A DNA stretch of 64,000 nt from Lunatimonas lonarensis (GCF_000390185.1 NZ_AQHR01000054.1:1-64000); one strand, 5' to 3'. Shown: positions 54,907 to 64,000, counted from the stretch's first letter. Made by a program: numbers and translations. Notes: generated by a model not told the origin, from the letters alone.

Positions 54907-57525
54907 TTAATTCCGAACCCTATCAATCAATATCACCAACGTCGTCAAACTAGTCGCCAAGCCAACCCAGCCCTGCACACTCATGGGTTCTCGTTCGGGC
55001 TTGGTCGGCACGATGATTTCAGCTCCCGGCGCTATAGGGGGATACGCATTTATAAACAAGAACTTCTTGGTCCGCTGCACATCCCCATTGGCATACACCA
55101 CATAAGACCGCCCCCTGCGGGATCTTTCTGTAAATCCCCCAGCCCTTGAAATATAGTCCTTAAAACCAGAGTAGGGTCTGTACCGGGCGGAGGTCGGATA
55201 CAATACCTCTCCACGCATTCGTACCGTCTGCAATTCTCTAGGGATGCTGAGCACATCCCCTTCCCGCAAAAGCAAGTCCTCTGCTCCATGTGGATTTCTG
55301 AGAATGGCTTCCAAATCGATCCCGATCAACTCGATATCCCTAATATTGATTTCTCCCACACCCTCCAAGGCGGCACCTGTCTCCTGCATAGATTGTTGCC
55401 TAAGTTCGTCTGGATCTACCTCGTTGCCAAACTGACGGTCATACTCCCTGCTCTCGGCGATTTTCCGGTCTATCCGAGCCGCCAGAATCTTGTCCGACTC
55501 AGTCCTGTCCAGGCTATCCCTACTGATTCTTGACTTCACACCTGTCAAGGTCTCGGCTTTGATCTCTTCCTCGGTGGGAGCCTTAAAAAACTCATTCCTC
55601 CTAATCAATGTAGCCCCCTTGGCATAGGCGAAGGCATTCAATCCACCCGCCCGGGCCACCAGGTCGGAAATCCGCTCATCCGAATGGGCGATGGCATAGG
55701 AACCAGGATAAAAAGCCTCCCCTTCCACCTTCACCAATTGCTCGCGCTGGAACCCCGGGCTCCTTCGTATCATCACGTGATCAAAAGGCTTCAGTGGCTC
55801 CAATGCCCGGGTTCCGCTTACCTTCAATTCCCTGTCGACGTCCAAAATAATTATTTCGGCCAGTTTCCCCGAGACGTCATCCTTGACCCGGCGGGCAATC
55901 TCAACCTTGGAAGAGGTAGCTGATTCTTTGAAACCTCCCGCCTTTAGGACCAAATCGGCCACTGTCATGTTCTCCCCAAAAGCAAAAGCACCCGGCCTGT
56001 TTACCTCTCCCGAAATCTTTACGTAATACTCTTCCCTCAGCTCATAAATACTGGGGATATTCAATACATCTTCTCGACGAAGCACAATATCCTGCTCCTT
56101 CCCCTCCATAATGGCCCTCACATCAATCGGAACAATCTCAAGGGAAAAATCTCCCCTCGTGCGATAGAGGGTAGCTCTATTTAGGAATGCATCCTCTCTA
56201 AGGCCCTGCGCCATTTCTACCAGATCCCTGACGCCCATCCCTGCCTGAAGGGCAAAGGTTCCCGGCCGCATCAGTGCTCCCGTAACCTGTACCCTGTTTT
56301 CAAAGCGGTTCAAAATCTCTCCGACACGGAAAGCATCACCATCTTGGGGATGGAAAAACGCAAAATTGCCGGCATCTACGTCTTCTATGCGCTTTTCGCT
56401 CCCGGTCCTTCTCGTAACCGTCAAACGTTCCCTGTAGGCCCGACTGTCAAATCCACCTGCAAACGCGATCAATTTATCAACCGTTTCGCCAGGTTTCATT
56501 TCAAAAAGGCCCTCCCTGCGAACCGGCCCGGAAATCTCCACCCTAGACCGAATCGGAGGGACGATAATCACATCATTATCCCTTAGATTAAGAGATGCCG
56601 AAAATTCTCCTTCTATCAAAAAATCATAAATGTCAATCTCTGTCATTAATTGATTGTTCCTGTAAACCTGTACATGCCGAAACGACCCGTTTTCATTTGG
56701 ACCGCCTGCGGCAAACAACGCATTGAAAGGCGTTGCAAAGGAGGGAAGGGTATATGTGCCCGGACGCACCAACTCTCCCACCATGGACACGGAAACCGTA
56801 CGTAGATTACCTAGTCGTAGATCCATAAAGGTGCTTGGATTGGACGAGGCCAACCCTGAATAAATGCGTGAAAGCGACGATCTGATCCGGGGCGTGGCCG
56901 CTGCGATGGTCGCTCCCCCCACATCAATCGGCCCAACATTTGGGATAAAAATCCGACCCTCGGGGTTAACCGTCACATCGTAGGATTGCTGGGAAGCCCC
57001 ATACACGTCTATAAGCAGCTGATCACCGGCACCCAGGACGTAGCTGGGAGGAGTAGGCACATTGAGACTTGGACTGAAGGTAAGATTACGGTTATGAAAA
57101 AGTTTGAAACCAAAAATACGCTTTTGAAAAGGGCTGAGATCGTAATAGGGGTCGGATTTACGTAGCGAATCAAACAAATCTTCAGAGGACACGGCGCCCT
57201 GCGTCTGTCGCAACTGGCTTGGTCGTGTGCCCTGCTGGGATTGAAGGTTGCTGCCTCCTCCGCTTTTGAGGGAGTTGATGCGCTGCCTAAGCTTGCCGAC
57301 TTCTGCCATGGGCATACCCCGCTCTGCCGCCATGTTTACCATTTGCTGCTCGTTTAGACCCTGCGACTCGGCCCGTTTGATCAACTGCTCGATTTGGGCA
57401 TCGGAGAGGTTGTCAACCTTAACAGATTGTATATCCTGTAAAGACTGCGCCTGCAAAAAACCAACCAAAAAGGCCATCAAAAAACCCTGAAGGCAACCAA
57501 CCCTCCAAAGAAAAGATACAGTCAT
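54907..57525 (-). CDS. Wza-like SLBB polysaccharide export protein
   Basis: 872-residue outer-membrane/periplasmic export protein. Signal peptide (1-26), then a helical segment with Q/M-rich sequence (about 30-110), a polysaccharide export domain (about 165-240, YVLGAGDQLLIDVYGASQQ), and several successive SLBB beta-grasp domains (about 250-840, for example VSGPVRREGLF-like ISGPVRREGLFEM and MVGELVRPGTYTL). A C-terminal TM (VGLATSLTTLVILI) is near the end. It is more than twice the length of E. coli Wza (379), with extra SLBB repeats. First gene of the transcription unit running left. Confidence 0.93.
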   Translation of the reverse strand: MTVSFLWRVGCLQGFLMAFLVGFLQAQSLQDIQSVKVDNLSDAQIEQLIKRAESQGLNEQQMVNMAAERGMPMAEVGKLRQRINSLKSGGGSNLQSQQGTRPSQLRQTQGAVSSEDLFDSLRKSDPYYDLSPFQKRIFGFKLFHNRNLTFSPSLNVPTPPSYVLGAGDQLLIDVYGASQQSYDVTVNPEGRIFIPNVGPIDVGGATIAAATPRIRSSLSRIYSGLASSNPSTFMDLRLGNLRTVSVSMVGELVRPGTYTLPSFATPFNALFAAGGPNENGSFRHVQVYRNNQLMTEIDIYDFLIEGEFSASLNLRDNDVIIVPPIRSRVEISGPVRREGLFEMKPGETVDKLIAFAGGFDSRAYRERLTVTRRTGSEKRIEDVDAGNFAFFHPQDGDAFRVGEILNRFENRVQVTGALMRPGTFALQAGMGVRDLVEMAQGLREDAFLNRATLYRTRGDFSLEIVPIDVRAIMEGKEQDIVLRREDVLNIPSIYELREEYYVKISGEVNRPGAFAFGENMTVADLVLKAGGFKESATSSKVEIARRVKDDVSGKLAEIIILDVDRELKVSGTRALEPLKPFDHVMIRRSPGFQREQLVKVEGEAFYPGSYAIAHSDERISDLVARAGGLNAFAYAKGATLIRRNEFFKAPTEEEIKAETLTGVKSRISRDSLDRTESDKILAARIDRKIAESREYDRQFGNEVDPDELRQQSMQETGAALEGVGEINIRDIELIGIDLEAILRNPHGAEDLLLREGDVLSIPRELQTVRMRGEVLYPTSARYRPYSGFKDYISRAGGFTERSRRGRSYVVYANGDVQRTKKFLFINAYPPIAPGAEIIVPTKPEREPMSVQGWVGLATSLTTLVILIDRVRN

Positions 57526-57796
57526 GCTATCCTATTTAAGTGTGTAAATGGCTGACAACAATTGGCACCATTATGTACAGCTTCGCCTCCTCAGTCCCAA
57601 AATACCGGCTTGGAAAGAGTACTAACTGCAAAGAAAACCGCCTATTCAAAAATTCCCTCGAATCAGAACCCGGCGTTAAACAAACGACAAAAATAGATAT
57701 TCTATATTTAAAAATACAATCTAATGGAATTATCAAACTATTGGTTGCCACAGCAGGTCAAGCGGTATAAATCACCTCGCTATCATCCCACAAAAT
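57526..57796. other. Promoter region of the SLBB-led polysaccharide unit
   Basis: No gene found. It separates the GDP-sugar genes, which end at the terminator 57797-57858, from the SLBB exporter. The plus-strand frame 57540-57770 lacks motifs. An AT-rich stretch near 57690-57735 is the likely promoter area, but no clean -33/-7 pair was seen. Confidence 0.45.
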
Positions 57797-57858
57797 AAAA
57801 AACCATCAATCCACGCCCTCAACGAACAAAGGTTCGAATTTAGGCGTGAGATTGATGG
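57797..57858 (-). terminator. Long terminator after gmd
   Basis: Arms CCATCAATCCACGCC and GGCGTGAGATTGATGG pair over about 15 bases with one bulged base; an inner CGAAC/GTTCG stem fills the loop. On the minus strand six T follow (plus A-run 57797-57802). It ends the manC-fcl-gmd unit 18 bases after the gmd stop. Confidence 0.87.
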
Positions 57859-57876
57859 CCCTGAAAGTCGAAAAAA

Positions 57877-59016
57877 CTATTCTGCCTGGTTAAGCACCTT
57901 ATGACCTCCTTTGATCAAATGGATATCCCGCTGGAATAGCTTGACATCCGAGGAAACCATATCTGCCACCAACATCGGAAGATCATATTTTGGCTTCCAG
58001 CCCAGCTTTTCATTGGCCTTCGTAGGATCACCTATCAGCAAATCCACTTCCGTAGGCCTAAAATACGCTGGGTCTATACTGACAAGTACGTCCCCCACGG
58101 AAACCTTGTATCCATCTACTTTCAATACCGCCGAGGCAACGGCTTCGTCTATTCCATCCAGTATACCAACTTCCTCGATTCCATGCCCCTCAAACCGGAT
58201 TTTGAATCCAATCTCAGCAAAAGCCATGCGAATAAAATCACGTACCGTAGTGGTAACGCCCGTTGCAATTACAAAGTCCTCAGCCACATCCTGCTGCAAA
58301 ATGCGCCACATGGCCTCCACGTAATCCTTCGCATGTCCCCAGTCCCGCTTCGCGTCAAGGTTTCCCATAAACAGGTTCTTTTGAAGACCCAAGCCAATTT
58401 TGGCTACGGCACGGGTAATCTTTCGCGTTACAAAGGTTTCCCCTCGTAGTGGAGACTCGTGGTTAAACAGAATGCCGTTGCAGGCAAACATCCCATAAGC
58501 TTCCCGGTAGTTTACCGTAATCCAGTAGCCATATAGCTTGGCAACCGCATACGGAGACCGCGGATAAAACGGCGTCTGCTCGGACTGGGGCACCTGCTGT
58601 ACGAGGCCATACAGCTCTGAAGTAGAAGCCTGATAGATTTTTGTTTGCTTTTCCATGCCCAACAGTCTCACAGCCTCAAGGATTCGCAATGTTCCGATAC
58701 CATCGGCATTGGCAGTATACTCCGGGGTGTCAAAGCTAACCTTCACATGGCTCATCGCCGCCAAATTGTAGATTTCATCCGGTTTTGTCTCCTGAATGAT
58801 CCTGGTGAGGTTCATCGAATCGGTGAGATCGCCATAATGAAGGAACAATCTTTTGTTTTCCTCATGCGGATCTTGGTATAGATGATCTATGCGATCTGTG
58901 TTAAACAACGATGCCCTTCGCTTGATGCCGTGAACGATGTATCCCTTCTCTAAAAGTAGTTCAGCAAGATAAGCACCATCCTGCCCAGTTATCCCCGTAA
59001 TTAATGCTGTCTTCAT
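57877..59016 (-). CDS. gmd: GDP-mannose 4,6-dehydratase
   Basis: 379-residue SDR that converts GDP-mannose to GDP-4-keto-6-deoxymannose, the first step to GDP-L-fucose. NADP loop [14 protein letters not shown] (8-21), [15 protein letters not shown], the STSELYG active-site strand and [10 protein letters not shown] (catalytic YxxxK), with [15 protein letters not shown] near 185-200, are hallmarks of Gmd. It follows GDP-L-fucose synthase in the operon (39-base gap), so the two act in sequence. About 40 residues near 275-315 ([17 protein letters not shown]) are an insert relative to the shorter Gmd form. Confidence 0.95.
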   Translation of the reverse strand: MKTALITGITGQDGAYLAELLLEKGYIVHGIKRRASLFNTDRIDHLYQDPHEENKRLFLHYGDLTDSMNLTRIIQETKPDEIYNLAAMSHVKVSFDTPEYTANADGIGTLRILEAVRLLGMEKQTKIYQASTSELYGLVQQVPQSEQTPFYPRSPYAVAKLYGYWITVNYREAYGMFACNGILFNHESPLRGETFVTRKITRAVAKIGLGLQKNLFMGNLDAKRDWGHAKDYVEAMWRILQQDVAEDFVIATGVTTTVRDFIRMAFAEIGFKIRFEGHGIEEVGILDGIDEAVASAVLKVDGYKVSVGDVLVSIDPAYFRPTEVDLLIGDPTKANEKLGWKPKYDLPMLVADMVSSDVKLFQRDIHLIKGGHKVLNQAE

Positions 59017-59055
59017 GTTGTGTGATTTATTAAAATTGCCTTAAAATGTCACTTG

Positions 59056-60009
59056 TTAGATTTTGACTTCCTTTACTTGGTCAATATTTTGCAGAAACCA
59101 TTCATAGGTCTCCCGGATACCCGCTTCCAGTTCAATGGATGCCTTCCATCCCTTCTCCGCCATTTTTGACACGTCCATCAGCTTGCGGGGAGTACCATCC
59201 GGTTTGCTTGTGTCCCAACTGATCAATCCCTGGTGACCGGTGATCTTTTGTATCAACTCAGCCAACTCCCTAATGGTAAGGTCAACCCCTGAACCTACGT
59301 TGTATAAATTATCCTCAAACCGGTTTTCCATGGCAAAAGTGACTGCGTCAGCCATATCATCCACATGTAAAAATTCCCGCATAGGCGTACCCGACCCCCA
59401 CAACACCACAGCACGGTGCCCGTCCTTTGCCGCCTCATGGAACTTCCGGATCATTGCCGGCAACACATGGCTGGTCTGCAGATCAAAATTATCATGGGGA
59501 CCGTAAAGATTGGTAGGCATCAGGCTAATAAAATCCCTATCAAATTGTTTGCGAATTGCCTCACAGGCTTTTACCCCCGATATTTTTGCAAGTGCATACC
59601 ACTCATTGGTAGGCTCCAAAGATGAAGTGAGCAAATACTCCTCTTTAAGAGGCTGCGGAGCAAATTTCGGATAAATGCAGGAACTACCCAGAAATATAAA
59701 TTTCTCCACGTTAGTATGCAATGAGATGTCGATCAGGTTATTCTGAATAAGCATGTTATCCATCAAAAACTGATAGGGATAGTTGTTATTTGCCAAAATC
59801 CCCCCAACTTTTGCAGCTGCATCAATTACCACGGAGGGGTTTACAGCTTGAAAAAACTCACGAACAGCCTGCTGATTTCTAAGATCCAATTCCTTGCTGC
59901 TTGCACCAATTAATTCAGTGTAGCCCTTTTTTTCAAGAGACCGCCAAATCGCTGCACCAACCATACCTCGATGGCCTGCAATGTAAATCTTTGTGTTCTT
60001 CGCTATCAT
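59056..60009 (-). CDS. fcl: GDP-L-fucose synthase
   Basis: 317-residue 3,5-epimerase/4-reductase that turns the Gmd product into GDP-L-fucose. NADP loop GHRGMVGAAIWR (12-23), the SSCIYPKFAPQPLKEE strand with catalytic Ser and Cys, and YALAKISG (YxxxK) are seen. The length fits. It lies 6 bases after the mannose-1-phosphate guanylyltransferase stop, so manC, fcl and gmd form one unit that makes GDP-mannose and GDP-fucose for the surface polysaccharide. Confidence 0.95.
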   Translation of the reverse strand: MIAKNTKIYIAGHRGMVGAAIWRSLEKKGYTELIGASSKELDLRNQQAVREFFQAVNPSVVIDAAAKVGGILANNNYPYQFLMDNMLIQNNLIDISLHTNVEKFIFLGSSCIYPKFAPQPLKEEYLLTSSLEPTNEWYALAKISGVKACEAIRKQFDRDFISLMPTNLYGPHDNFDLQTSHVLPAMIRKFHEAAKDGHRAVVLWGSGTPMREFLHVDDMADAVTFAMENRFEDNLYNVGSGVDLTIRELAELIQKITGHQGLISWDTSKPDGTPRKLMDVSKMAEKGWKASIELEAGIRETYEWFLQNIDQVKEVKI

Positions 60010-60015
60010 ACTCGG

Positions 60016-61011
60016 TTACGCTAAGAGTTCAGGATTTTCCTTTTCCAGCCGCTCATATATTTTTTTGACGTCCTGCGCATGCGTTCGGTTTAATACCAAA
60101 ATGGCGTCCTCGGTTTCTACCAAAATAACATCCTCCACCCCTAAAAACTCCACCCGCTTTTTCGAACCAATGGCTAGGTTGGTTCCTTTTCTATTGGGAT
60201 CGTCCACAGGAGTATGTTCATACAAAGCCTCAAAAGAACCCATGTCAGACCACTTGAAATGGGAAGGGACCACCTTAATCCTTTTTGATCGCTCCATCAC
60301 CGCGTAATCAACGCTTATCGATGGAATCTGCAAACTCTCTTCTGCCGGCAAAAAACCCTCGTCGGCGCATTCGTACGCCAATTTGGAAAGCCTGTATACC
60401 TCGGGTTCATGCTTTTGTAATTCAGCAAGAAACACCCCCGAAGAGAAACAAAACATCCCGCTGTTCCAGAGGAAATTACCCTGTGAAATAAACTCCTCTG
60501 CCTGAACCTTATTGGGTTTTTCGCGAAATGAAATCACTTCATTTCCTTTATGCTCTATATAACCAAACCCCGTTTCAGGCTTTGTGGGTACCAACCCAAA
60601 TGTCACCAGATTTTCTTCACCCGCCAATGCAATGGCCTCCCTGATTGCCTCGGCGTAGGCACTCTCATCTTGGATCAGGTGATCGGATGGAGTCACCAAC
60701 AGAATATCATCGGCTTGGGAAGCAAACGCTGCAAAAGCGATTGCCGCCGCCGTATTCCTAGGCATGGCCTCAATGATCTCCAAGTAGCCGGTCACACCCA
60801 ACCGTTCCAAGGATTCCCTGGACAGTTCATAGTTGTCCTTGCCTCCCACTACGATCACATTTTCACAAAAGGAGAGATTACGCTTAACGGTCAATTCAAA
60901 CAGGGAATGTCCATCAAAAATGGGCAAGTACTGCTTAGGTTTGGATTTTCTTGACAAGGGCCACAGCCTACTTCCAACCCCTCCGGATAAAACAACATTG
61001 ATTACACGCAT
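60016..61011 (-). CDS. Mannose-1-phosphate guanylyltransferase
   Basis: 331-residue nucleotidyltransferase that makes GDP-mannose from mannose-1-phosphate and GTP. Signature GGVGSRLWPLSRKSKPKQ (near 10-27), TPSDHLI (about 115-121), GFGYIEHKG (near 152-160), FREKPNKVQAEEFI and the WNSGMF block are typical of ManC/RfbM. It lacks the C-terminal phosphomannose isomerase domain of bifunctional enzymes. First gene of the leftward GDP-sugar unit; it is divergent from UpxY. Confidence 0.94.
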   Translation of the reverse strand: MRVINVVLSGGVGSRLWPLSRKSKPKQYLPIFDGHSLFELTVKRNLSFCENVIVVGGKDNYELSRESLERLGVTGYLEIIEAMPRNTAAAIAFAAFASQADDILLVTPSDHLIQDESAYAEAIREAIALAGEENLVTFGLVPTKPETGFGYIEHKGNEVISFREKPNKVQAEEFISQGNFLWNSGMFCFSSGVFLAELQKHEPEVYRLSKLAYECADEGFLPAEESLQIPSISVDYAVMERSKRIKVVPSHFKWSDMGSFEALYEHTPVDDPNRKGTNLAIGSKKRVEFLGVEDVILVETEDAILVLNRTHAQDVKKIYERLEKENPELLA

Positions 61012-61310
61012 GTCAGAAAAGAAAAATACTATAAAACGAACTACAAATAGGTAATTAAATCAAGCGAGTAAAGGTAACAAAACCCTCGCTAAGAAGCGGC
61101 AAAAGTAAACAAAAAATATGAAATACATTTTAAAGTATTTAAATTACTTTTTGATATGTTTTTAACGATTACGCACGCCACATTCATGAACCGTATCCAA
61201 GGTGGCGAAAGACAGCCTGTCAGATACCCCTCTGAAAAAATGGACAGAATAGGTTGGGATATGGAAAGCCAAATAGATAATTTTGCCTTCAACTAACTAA
61301 ATCAGCGTAA
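61012..61310. other. Divergent regulatory region between ManC and UpxY
   Basis: 299 bases without a gene. The right end carries a good promoter for UpxY (61254-61285). The left half (61020-61150) is AT-rich and should hold the promoter of the GDP-sugar unit. A minus-strand frame at 61089-61292 has no motif. Confidence 0.5.
61254..61285 (+). promoter_or_regulatory. Promoter of UpxY gene
   Basis: TTG at 61254-61256, a 21-base spacer, then TAATTTTG at 61278-61285, an exact match to the Bacteroidota TAnnTTTG -7 element with near-ideal spacing. It ends 25 bases before the UpxY start. Confidence 0.55.
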
Positions 61311-61817
61311 ATGAGCGAGAACAGCCGATGGTTTGTCATGTACACTGCGCCCAGAGCAGAGAAAAAAGTAGCCGAACGACTATCCGAAAAAGGAATTGAA
61401 GTTTATCTGCCCATGGTAGACCAAATCCGGCAGTGGAGCGATCGCAAAAAAAAAGTGCGCGTACCGCTTTTTAACGGGTACCTTTTCGTCAATTTCACGA
61501 AAGACCGGCTGTGGGAGGCACTACAGGTGAGTGGAGCGGTAAAGTTTGTGAATTTTTCAGGAGAACATGCCACGGTTCCGCAAACTGAAATAGATACCAT
61601 ACGCAGGATCATCGAAACCGGAGTAGCCGTAGAAGTGAATACCGACCCCATTGAAAAGGGAGAAATGGTAAAAATATTGGGTGGCCCTCTACAAGGGTTT
61701 GAAGGGGAATGTGTCCAAAAAAGCAACCAAGATTACTTTATCATACGAATTCCCGGAATCAATCAGAACATGTTGATCAACGTACCAAGAAAATATTTGG
61801 AAGTACTCAAGGGTTAG
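61311..61817 (+). CDS. UpxY-type NusG-like transcription antiterminator
   Basis: 168-residue NusG paralogue: NGN domain (about 6-105, RWFVMYTAPRAEKKVAERL and PLFNGYLFVNF) and a C-terminal KOW domain (about 115-165, KGEMVKILGGPLQGFEGECV). UpxY proteins stop early termination in the long leader of surface-polysaccharide operons. In Bacteroides the gene is normally first in the operon it controls; here it is divergent from the GDP-sugar unit and followed by a GH15 gene after 112 bases. It may act in trans on the leftward locus. Confidence 0.9.
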   Translation: MSENSRWFVMYTAPRAEKKVAERLSEKGIEVYLPMVDQIRQWSDRKKKVRVPLFNGYLFVNFTKDRLWEALQVSGAVKFVNFSGEHATVPQTEIDTIRRIIETGVAVEVNTDPIEKGEMVKILGGPLQGFEGECVQKSNQDYFIIRIPGINQNMLINVPRKYLEVLKG

Positions 61818-61929
61818 TCATTGGATTGGACACCATCTAACCACCTCCAATCCTTCATTAGTACCATTTATTTTTTTATCTTCGTCGTTTACCGAATGTA
61901 TTCTTTTGGGAACCTAACCTTATTTTGCT

Positions 61930-63717
61930 ATGGAAAAGCACCTCTACGGAACCGGAATTATCGGAAATTGCGCTTACATCGCCCATATAGAAAAAAATTC
62001 CAACATCAGCTGGCTGTGTTTTCCGAGGTTTGACAGTGATTTTATTTTCGGATCGATGTTAGACAAAGAAAAAGGAGGCGAATTCACCATACTGCCACAA
62101 AACGGTGGTTTTCGATCGGAACAGTCTTACCTCGAAAATACCAACATCTTAGAAACTAAAATCACCAATTCAGAAGGAGAATCCTACACCATCACCGACT
62201 TTGCGCCACGCTTTGAAAACTTCAACCGTTACTATAAACCGTTGATGCTGGTCAGGAAAATAGAACCACTACACGGAGAGCCAAAAATCAAAATCAAGTG
62301 CCAACCCGTGACCCACTTCGGAAAAAAAATCCTTACCCCGTCTCCCGGAAGCAACCACATCCGGTTTTCAGGTGCAGACCAAGAAATCCGGCTTACAACG
62401 AATTGCTCCATTTCCTATGTGTTGGAAGAGAAAGAGTTTCGGTTAAACCGATCCATCTACCTGGTATTTACCTACGGAAGTCCTTTGGAAGCACCGATAG
62501 AGAGTACCATCGACCGCTTCCTAATGGAAACCACCAATTATTGGAGAAAGTGGATAAAGTCCACCAGTATACCAAACTTCAACCAGGTTCTAGTTGTTAG
62601 GTCGGCACTAGCATTGAAAATCCATCAATACGAAGACACAGGGGCCATCATTGCCTCTTCAACCACCAGTCTTCCGGAGTCTCCCGGATCTACACGAAAC
62701 TGGGACTACCGCTATTGTTGGATGCGGGACACTTTCTACACCCTCAACGTCTTCAACCACCTGGGTCATTTTGAGGAGTTGGAACGGTACTTTGAATACA
62801 TCCAAAACCTTCCCACTGACCGCAAGGGCAGGTATCAGCCCTTATATTCCATTACGGGCTCCGCACTTCTCGAAGAACGAATATGCGAGTTGGAAGGGTA
62901 TCTGGGCAATCAGCCCGTGAGGTTTGGCAATCAGGCCTATACCCATATCCAAAATGACCTCTATGGCCAGGTTTTGGTAAGTTTGCTGCCACTTTATGCC
63001 GACAAGCGCTTCATCGAATCCGAAAAAAGCCATTCCAAACCCTTCATTAATAATCTACTTCAAAAAATCGAGGAGACGATGGATGAAAAAGATGCCGGAC
63101 TTTGGGAATTCAGAAATCTGCAACAACAGCATTGTTATACCTTTCTGTTTCATTGGGCAGGAGCGTGCGCCGCAATAAAGATTGCCGATCGTCTCAAAGA
63201 TTCCGCCATGAAGGAAAAGGCCGTTTTTCTAAAAAATTCAGCTGCCGACAAGATTGAACAATGCTACATCCCTGAGATGAGGGCGTACTCGCAGGCGATA
63301 GGCACCCGAAACATGGACGCCAGTACGCTCCAATTGATCACAATGGGCTATTTTGGTGACGATATCGAACGGGCAAACGATCACCTAAAAATGCTTGAAA
63401 AAGACCTTCTGGCGAAAGACTACCTATTTTACCGATACAAACATACCGACGACTTCGGTAAGCCCGAAACGACGTTTTTAATATGTGCATTTTGGTACAT
63501 AGAAGCGCTTGCCTGTGTAAATCGGCTAAATGAAGCAATCGAAGGATTTGGGAAATTGACCCAATATTGCAATCACCTGAAGCTGTTTTCTGAGGATGTG
63601 GACCACCATACGGGGAGTCAATGGGGAAACTTTCCGCAGACCTACAGCCACGTTGGCCTGATGAACGCGGCTTACCGGATCGGGCAAAAACTAAATAAAC
63701 CCGACTTTTTAATGTAG
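61930..63717 (+). CDS. Glycoside hydrolase family 15 protein (glucoamylase/trehalase-like)
   Basis: 595-residue cytosolic GH15 protein. N-terminal beta-sandwich (about 1-200, YGTGIIGNCAYIAHIEK and SWLCFPRFDSDFIFG) and C-terminal alpha/alpha-six toroid (about 210-595) with the family blocks SLPESPGSTRNWDYRYCWMR, YIQNLPTDRKGRYQPLYS and SSQ/SEDVDHHTGSQWGNFPQ. Such bacterial proteins cleave alpha-glucosidic bonds of trehalose or malto-oligosaccharides. No signal peptide. It is alone with UpxY on the plus strand; no trehalose synthesis genes are nearby. Confidence 0.92.
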   Translation: MEKHLYGTGIIGNCAYIAHIEKNSNISWLCFPRFDSDFIFGSMLDKEKGGEFTILPQNGGFRSEQSYLENTNILETKITNSEGESYTITDFAPRFENFNRYYKPLMLVRKIEPLHGEPKIKIKCQPVTHFGKKILTPSPGSNHIRFSGADQEIRLTTNCSISYVLEEKEFRLNRSIYLVFTYGSPLEAPIESTIDRFLMETTNYWRKWIKSTSIPNFNQVLVVRSALALKIHQYEDTGAIIASSTTSLPESPGSTRNWDYRYCWMRDTFYTLNVFNHLGHFEELERYFEYIQNLPTDRKGRYQPLYSITGSALLEERICELEGYLGNQPVRFGNQAYTHIQNDLYGQVLVSLLPLYADKRFIESEKSHSKPFINNLLQKIEETMDEKDAGLWEFRNLQQQHCYTFLFHWAGACAAIKIADRLKDSAMKEKAVFLKNSAADKIEQCYIPEMRAYSQAIGTRNMDASTLQLITMGYFGDDIERANDHLKMLEKDLLAKDYLFYRYKHTDDFGKPETTFLICAFWYIEALACVNRLNEAIEGFGKLTQYCNHLKLFSEDVDHHTGSQWGNFPQTYSHVGLMNAAYRIGQKLNKPDFLM

Positions 63718-63810
63718 AAAGCAGCCTATTCAACGAAAGCCCCATGCTTTGTAATTGACGGCGCAGCAGATAACCGGATGCAGGTGCAACTCTTCAAATA
63801 AAAAATATAG

Positions 63811-63840
63811 AGAGGCTGAATCTGACTCGATTCAGCCTCT
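63811..63840 (-). terminator. Terminator of the gene running off the window end
   Basis: Twelve-base perfect stem AGAGGCTGAATC / GATTCAGCCTCT with a six-base loop. The minus strand continues TATATTTTTTATTTG, giving a T-run; the plus side is less T-rich. It lies just past the minus-strand stop at 63857 and may also stop read-through from the GH15 gene. Confidence 0.78.
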
Positions 63841-63856
63841 ATCGTTTGTATGGGTA

Positions 63857-64000
63857 TCAATTTCCCCTTCTGCCCTGCGTGGTGGAATTCCCCGAACGGC
63901 TTGAGTTGGTTGCGGGAGAATTTCGGGCAGGGGGCGGAGAGCTTACCCTTGATTGGCTTCTCGACTGGGGCCGTACGCCCACATCAGTACGTTGATTGTT
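63857..64000 (-). CDS. C-terminus of a low-complexity protein (partial)
   Basis: The last 47 codons of a minus-strand gene that starts beyond the window. The visible part is rich in S, R, N, P and G (for example QSRSQSRVSSPPPARNSP) with no fold-forming segment, so it is a disordered tail. The TGA stop lies 17 bases before a good minus-strand terminator, which supports real coding. The family cannot be named from this end. Confidence 0.6.
   Translation of the reverse strand, partial: NNQRTDVGVRPQSRSQSRVSSPPPARNSPATNSSRSGNSTTQGRRGN

Noticed and set aside
1-64000. CRISPR arrays, rRNA genes, full tRNA genes, transposase genes or prophage genes
   Set aside because: None seen: no evenly spaced direct repeats, no rRNA-like blocks, no DDE or serine/tyrosine recombinase motifs in the long frames.

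Overview
The window reads as a chromosomal segment of a Bacteroidota bacterium, most likely Cytophagales (Cyclobacteriaceae-like; this placement is inferred). The signs are two SusC/SusD outer-membrane pairs, an ECF sigma/FecR pair driving an STN-type SusC, many Bacteroidota-style lipoproteins, TAnnTTTG-type -7 promoter elements, an UpxY antiterminator beside a surface-glycan locus, and a Sir2 of the zinc-less kind common in this phylum.

Layout. (1) 0-2.7 kb is a mobile/accessory patch: a VbhA-Fic toxin-antitoxin pair, about 900 gene-free bases holding a possible group II intron 5' remnant and a field of palindromes, then one AT-rich gene whose ends look like an integron cassette (attC-like hairpin plus GTTGGCAAC boxes). 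(2) 2.9-10.4 kb holds a lipoprotein and a sigma-FecR-SusC-SusD nutrient uptake system on the minus strand. (3) 10.8-18.9 kb holds a secreted alpha/alpha-toroid-like protein with a nucleoside hydrolase, a ROK sugar kinase, CvfB, an AgcS amino-acid symporter and an AraC regulator. (4) 19.1-24.7 kb is a three-gene operon closed by a terminator: a very large secreted ThuA/dehydrogenase/HEAT/cupredoxin fusion, a tagatose-epimerase-like isomerase and a Gfo/Idh/MocA oxidoreductase, together a likely sugar-oxidation route. (5) 24.9-32.8 kb holds a half-length FtsZ-like protein divergent from a sirtuin, a membrane protein, an ABM/NIPSNAP-like protein, an SDR, an FAD amine-oxidase-like protein and a DEAD-box helicase.

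(6) 33.4-43.6 kb is a plus-strand group: a Tat-exported D-amino-acid-oxidase-like flavoprotein whose domain order is circularly permuted, a second SusC/SusD pair, a DUF5117-type zinc metallopeptidase and an M20 amidohydrolase. Together they suggest scavenging of peptides, acyl-amino acids or D-amino acids. (7) 43.8-61.0 kb is a minus-strand surface polysaccharide locus: GDP-mannose and GDP-fucose synthesis, export (SLBB/Wza, Wzz), flippase, Wzy-like polymerase, several glycosyltransferases, pyruvyl transferase, TupA-like ATP-grasp, a nucleotide-sugar epimerase and a WecA-like initiating transferase. The middle (about 46-54 kb) is visibly AT-rich. UpxY (61.3 kb) is divergent from it and is followed by a GH15 enzyme. 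The window ends in the C-terminus of a minus-strand low-complexity protein.

The items most worth a second look are the stand-alone FtsZ GTP-binding half (25429-26028), the circularly permuted D-amino-acid oxidase (33365-34519), the ThuA-dehydrogenase-cupredoxin fusion (19104-22601), the single cassette with an attC-like hairpin (1717-2651), and a minus-strand terminator just upstream of the second SusC that could end a DonS-like antisense RNA. No searches were run; families are named from motif recognition.
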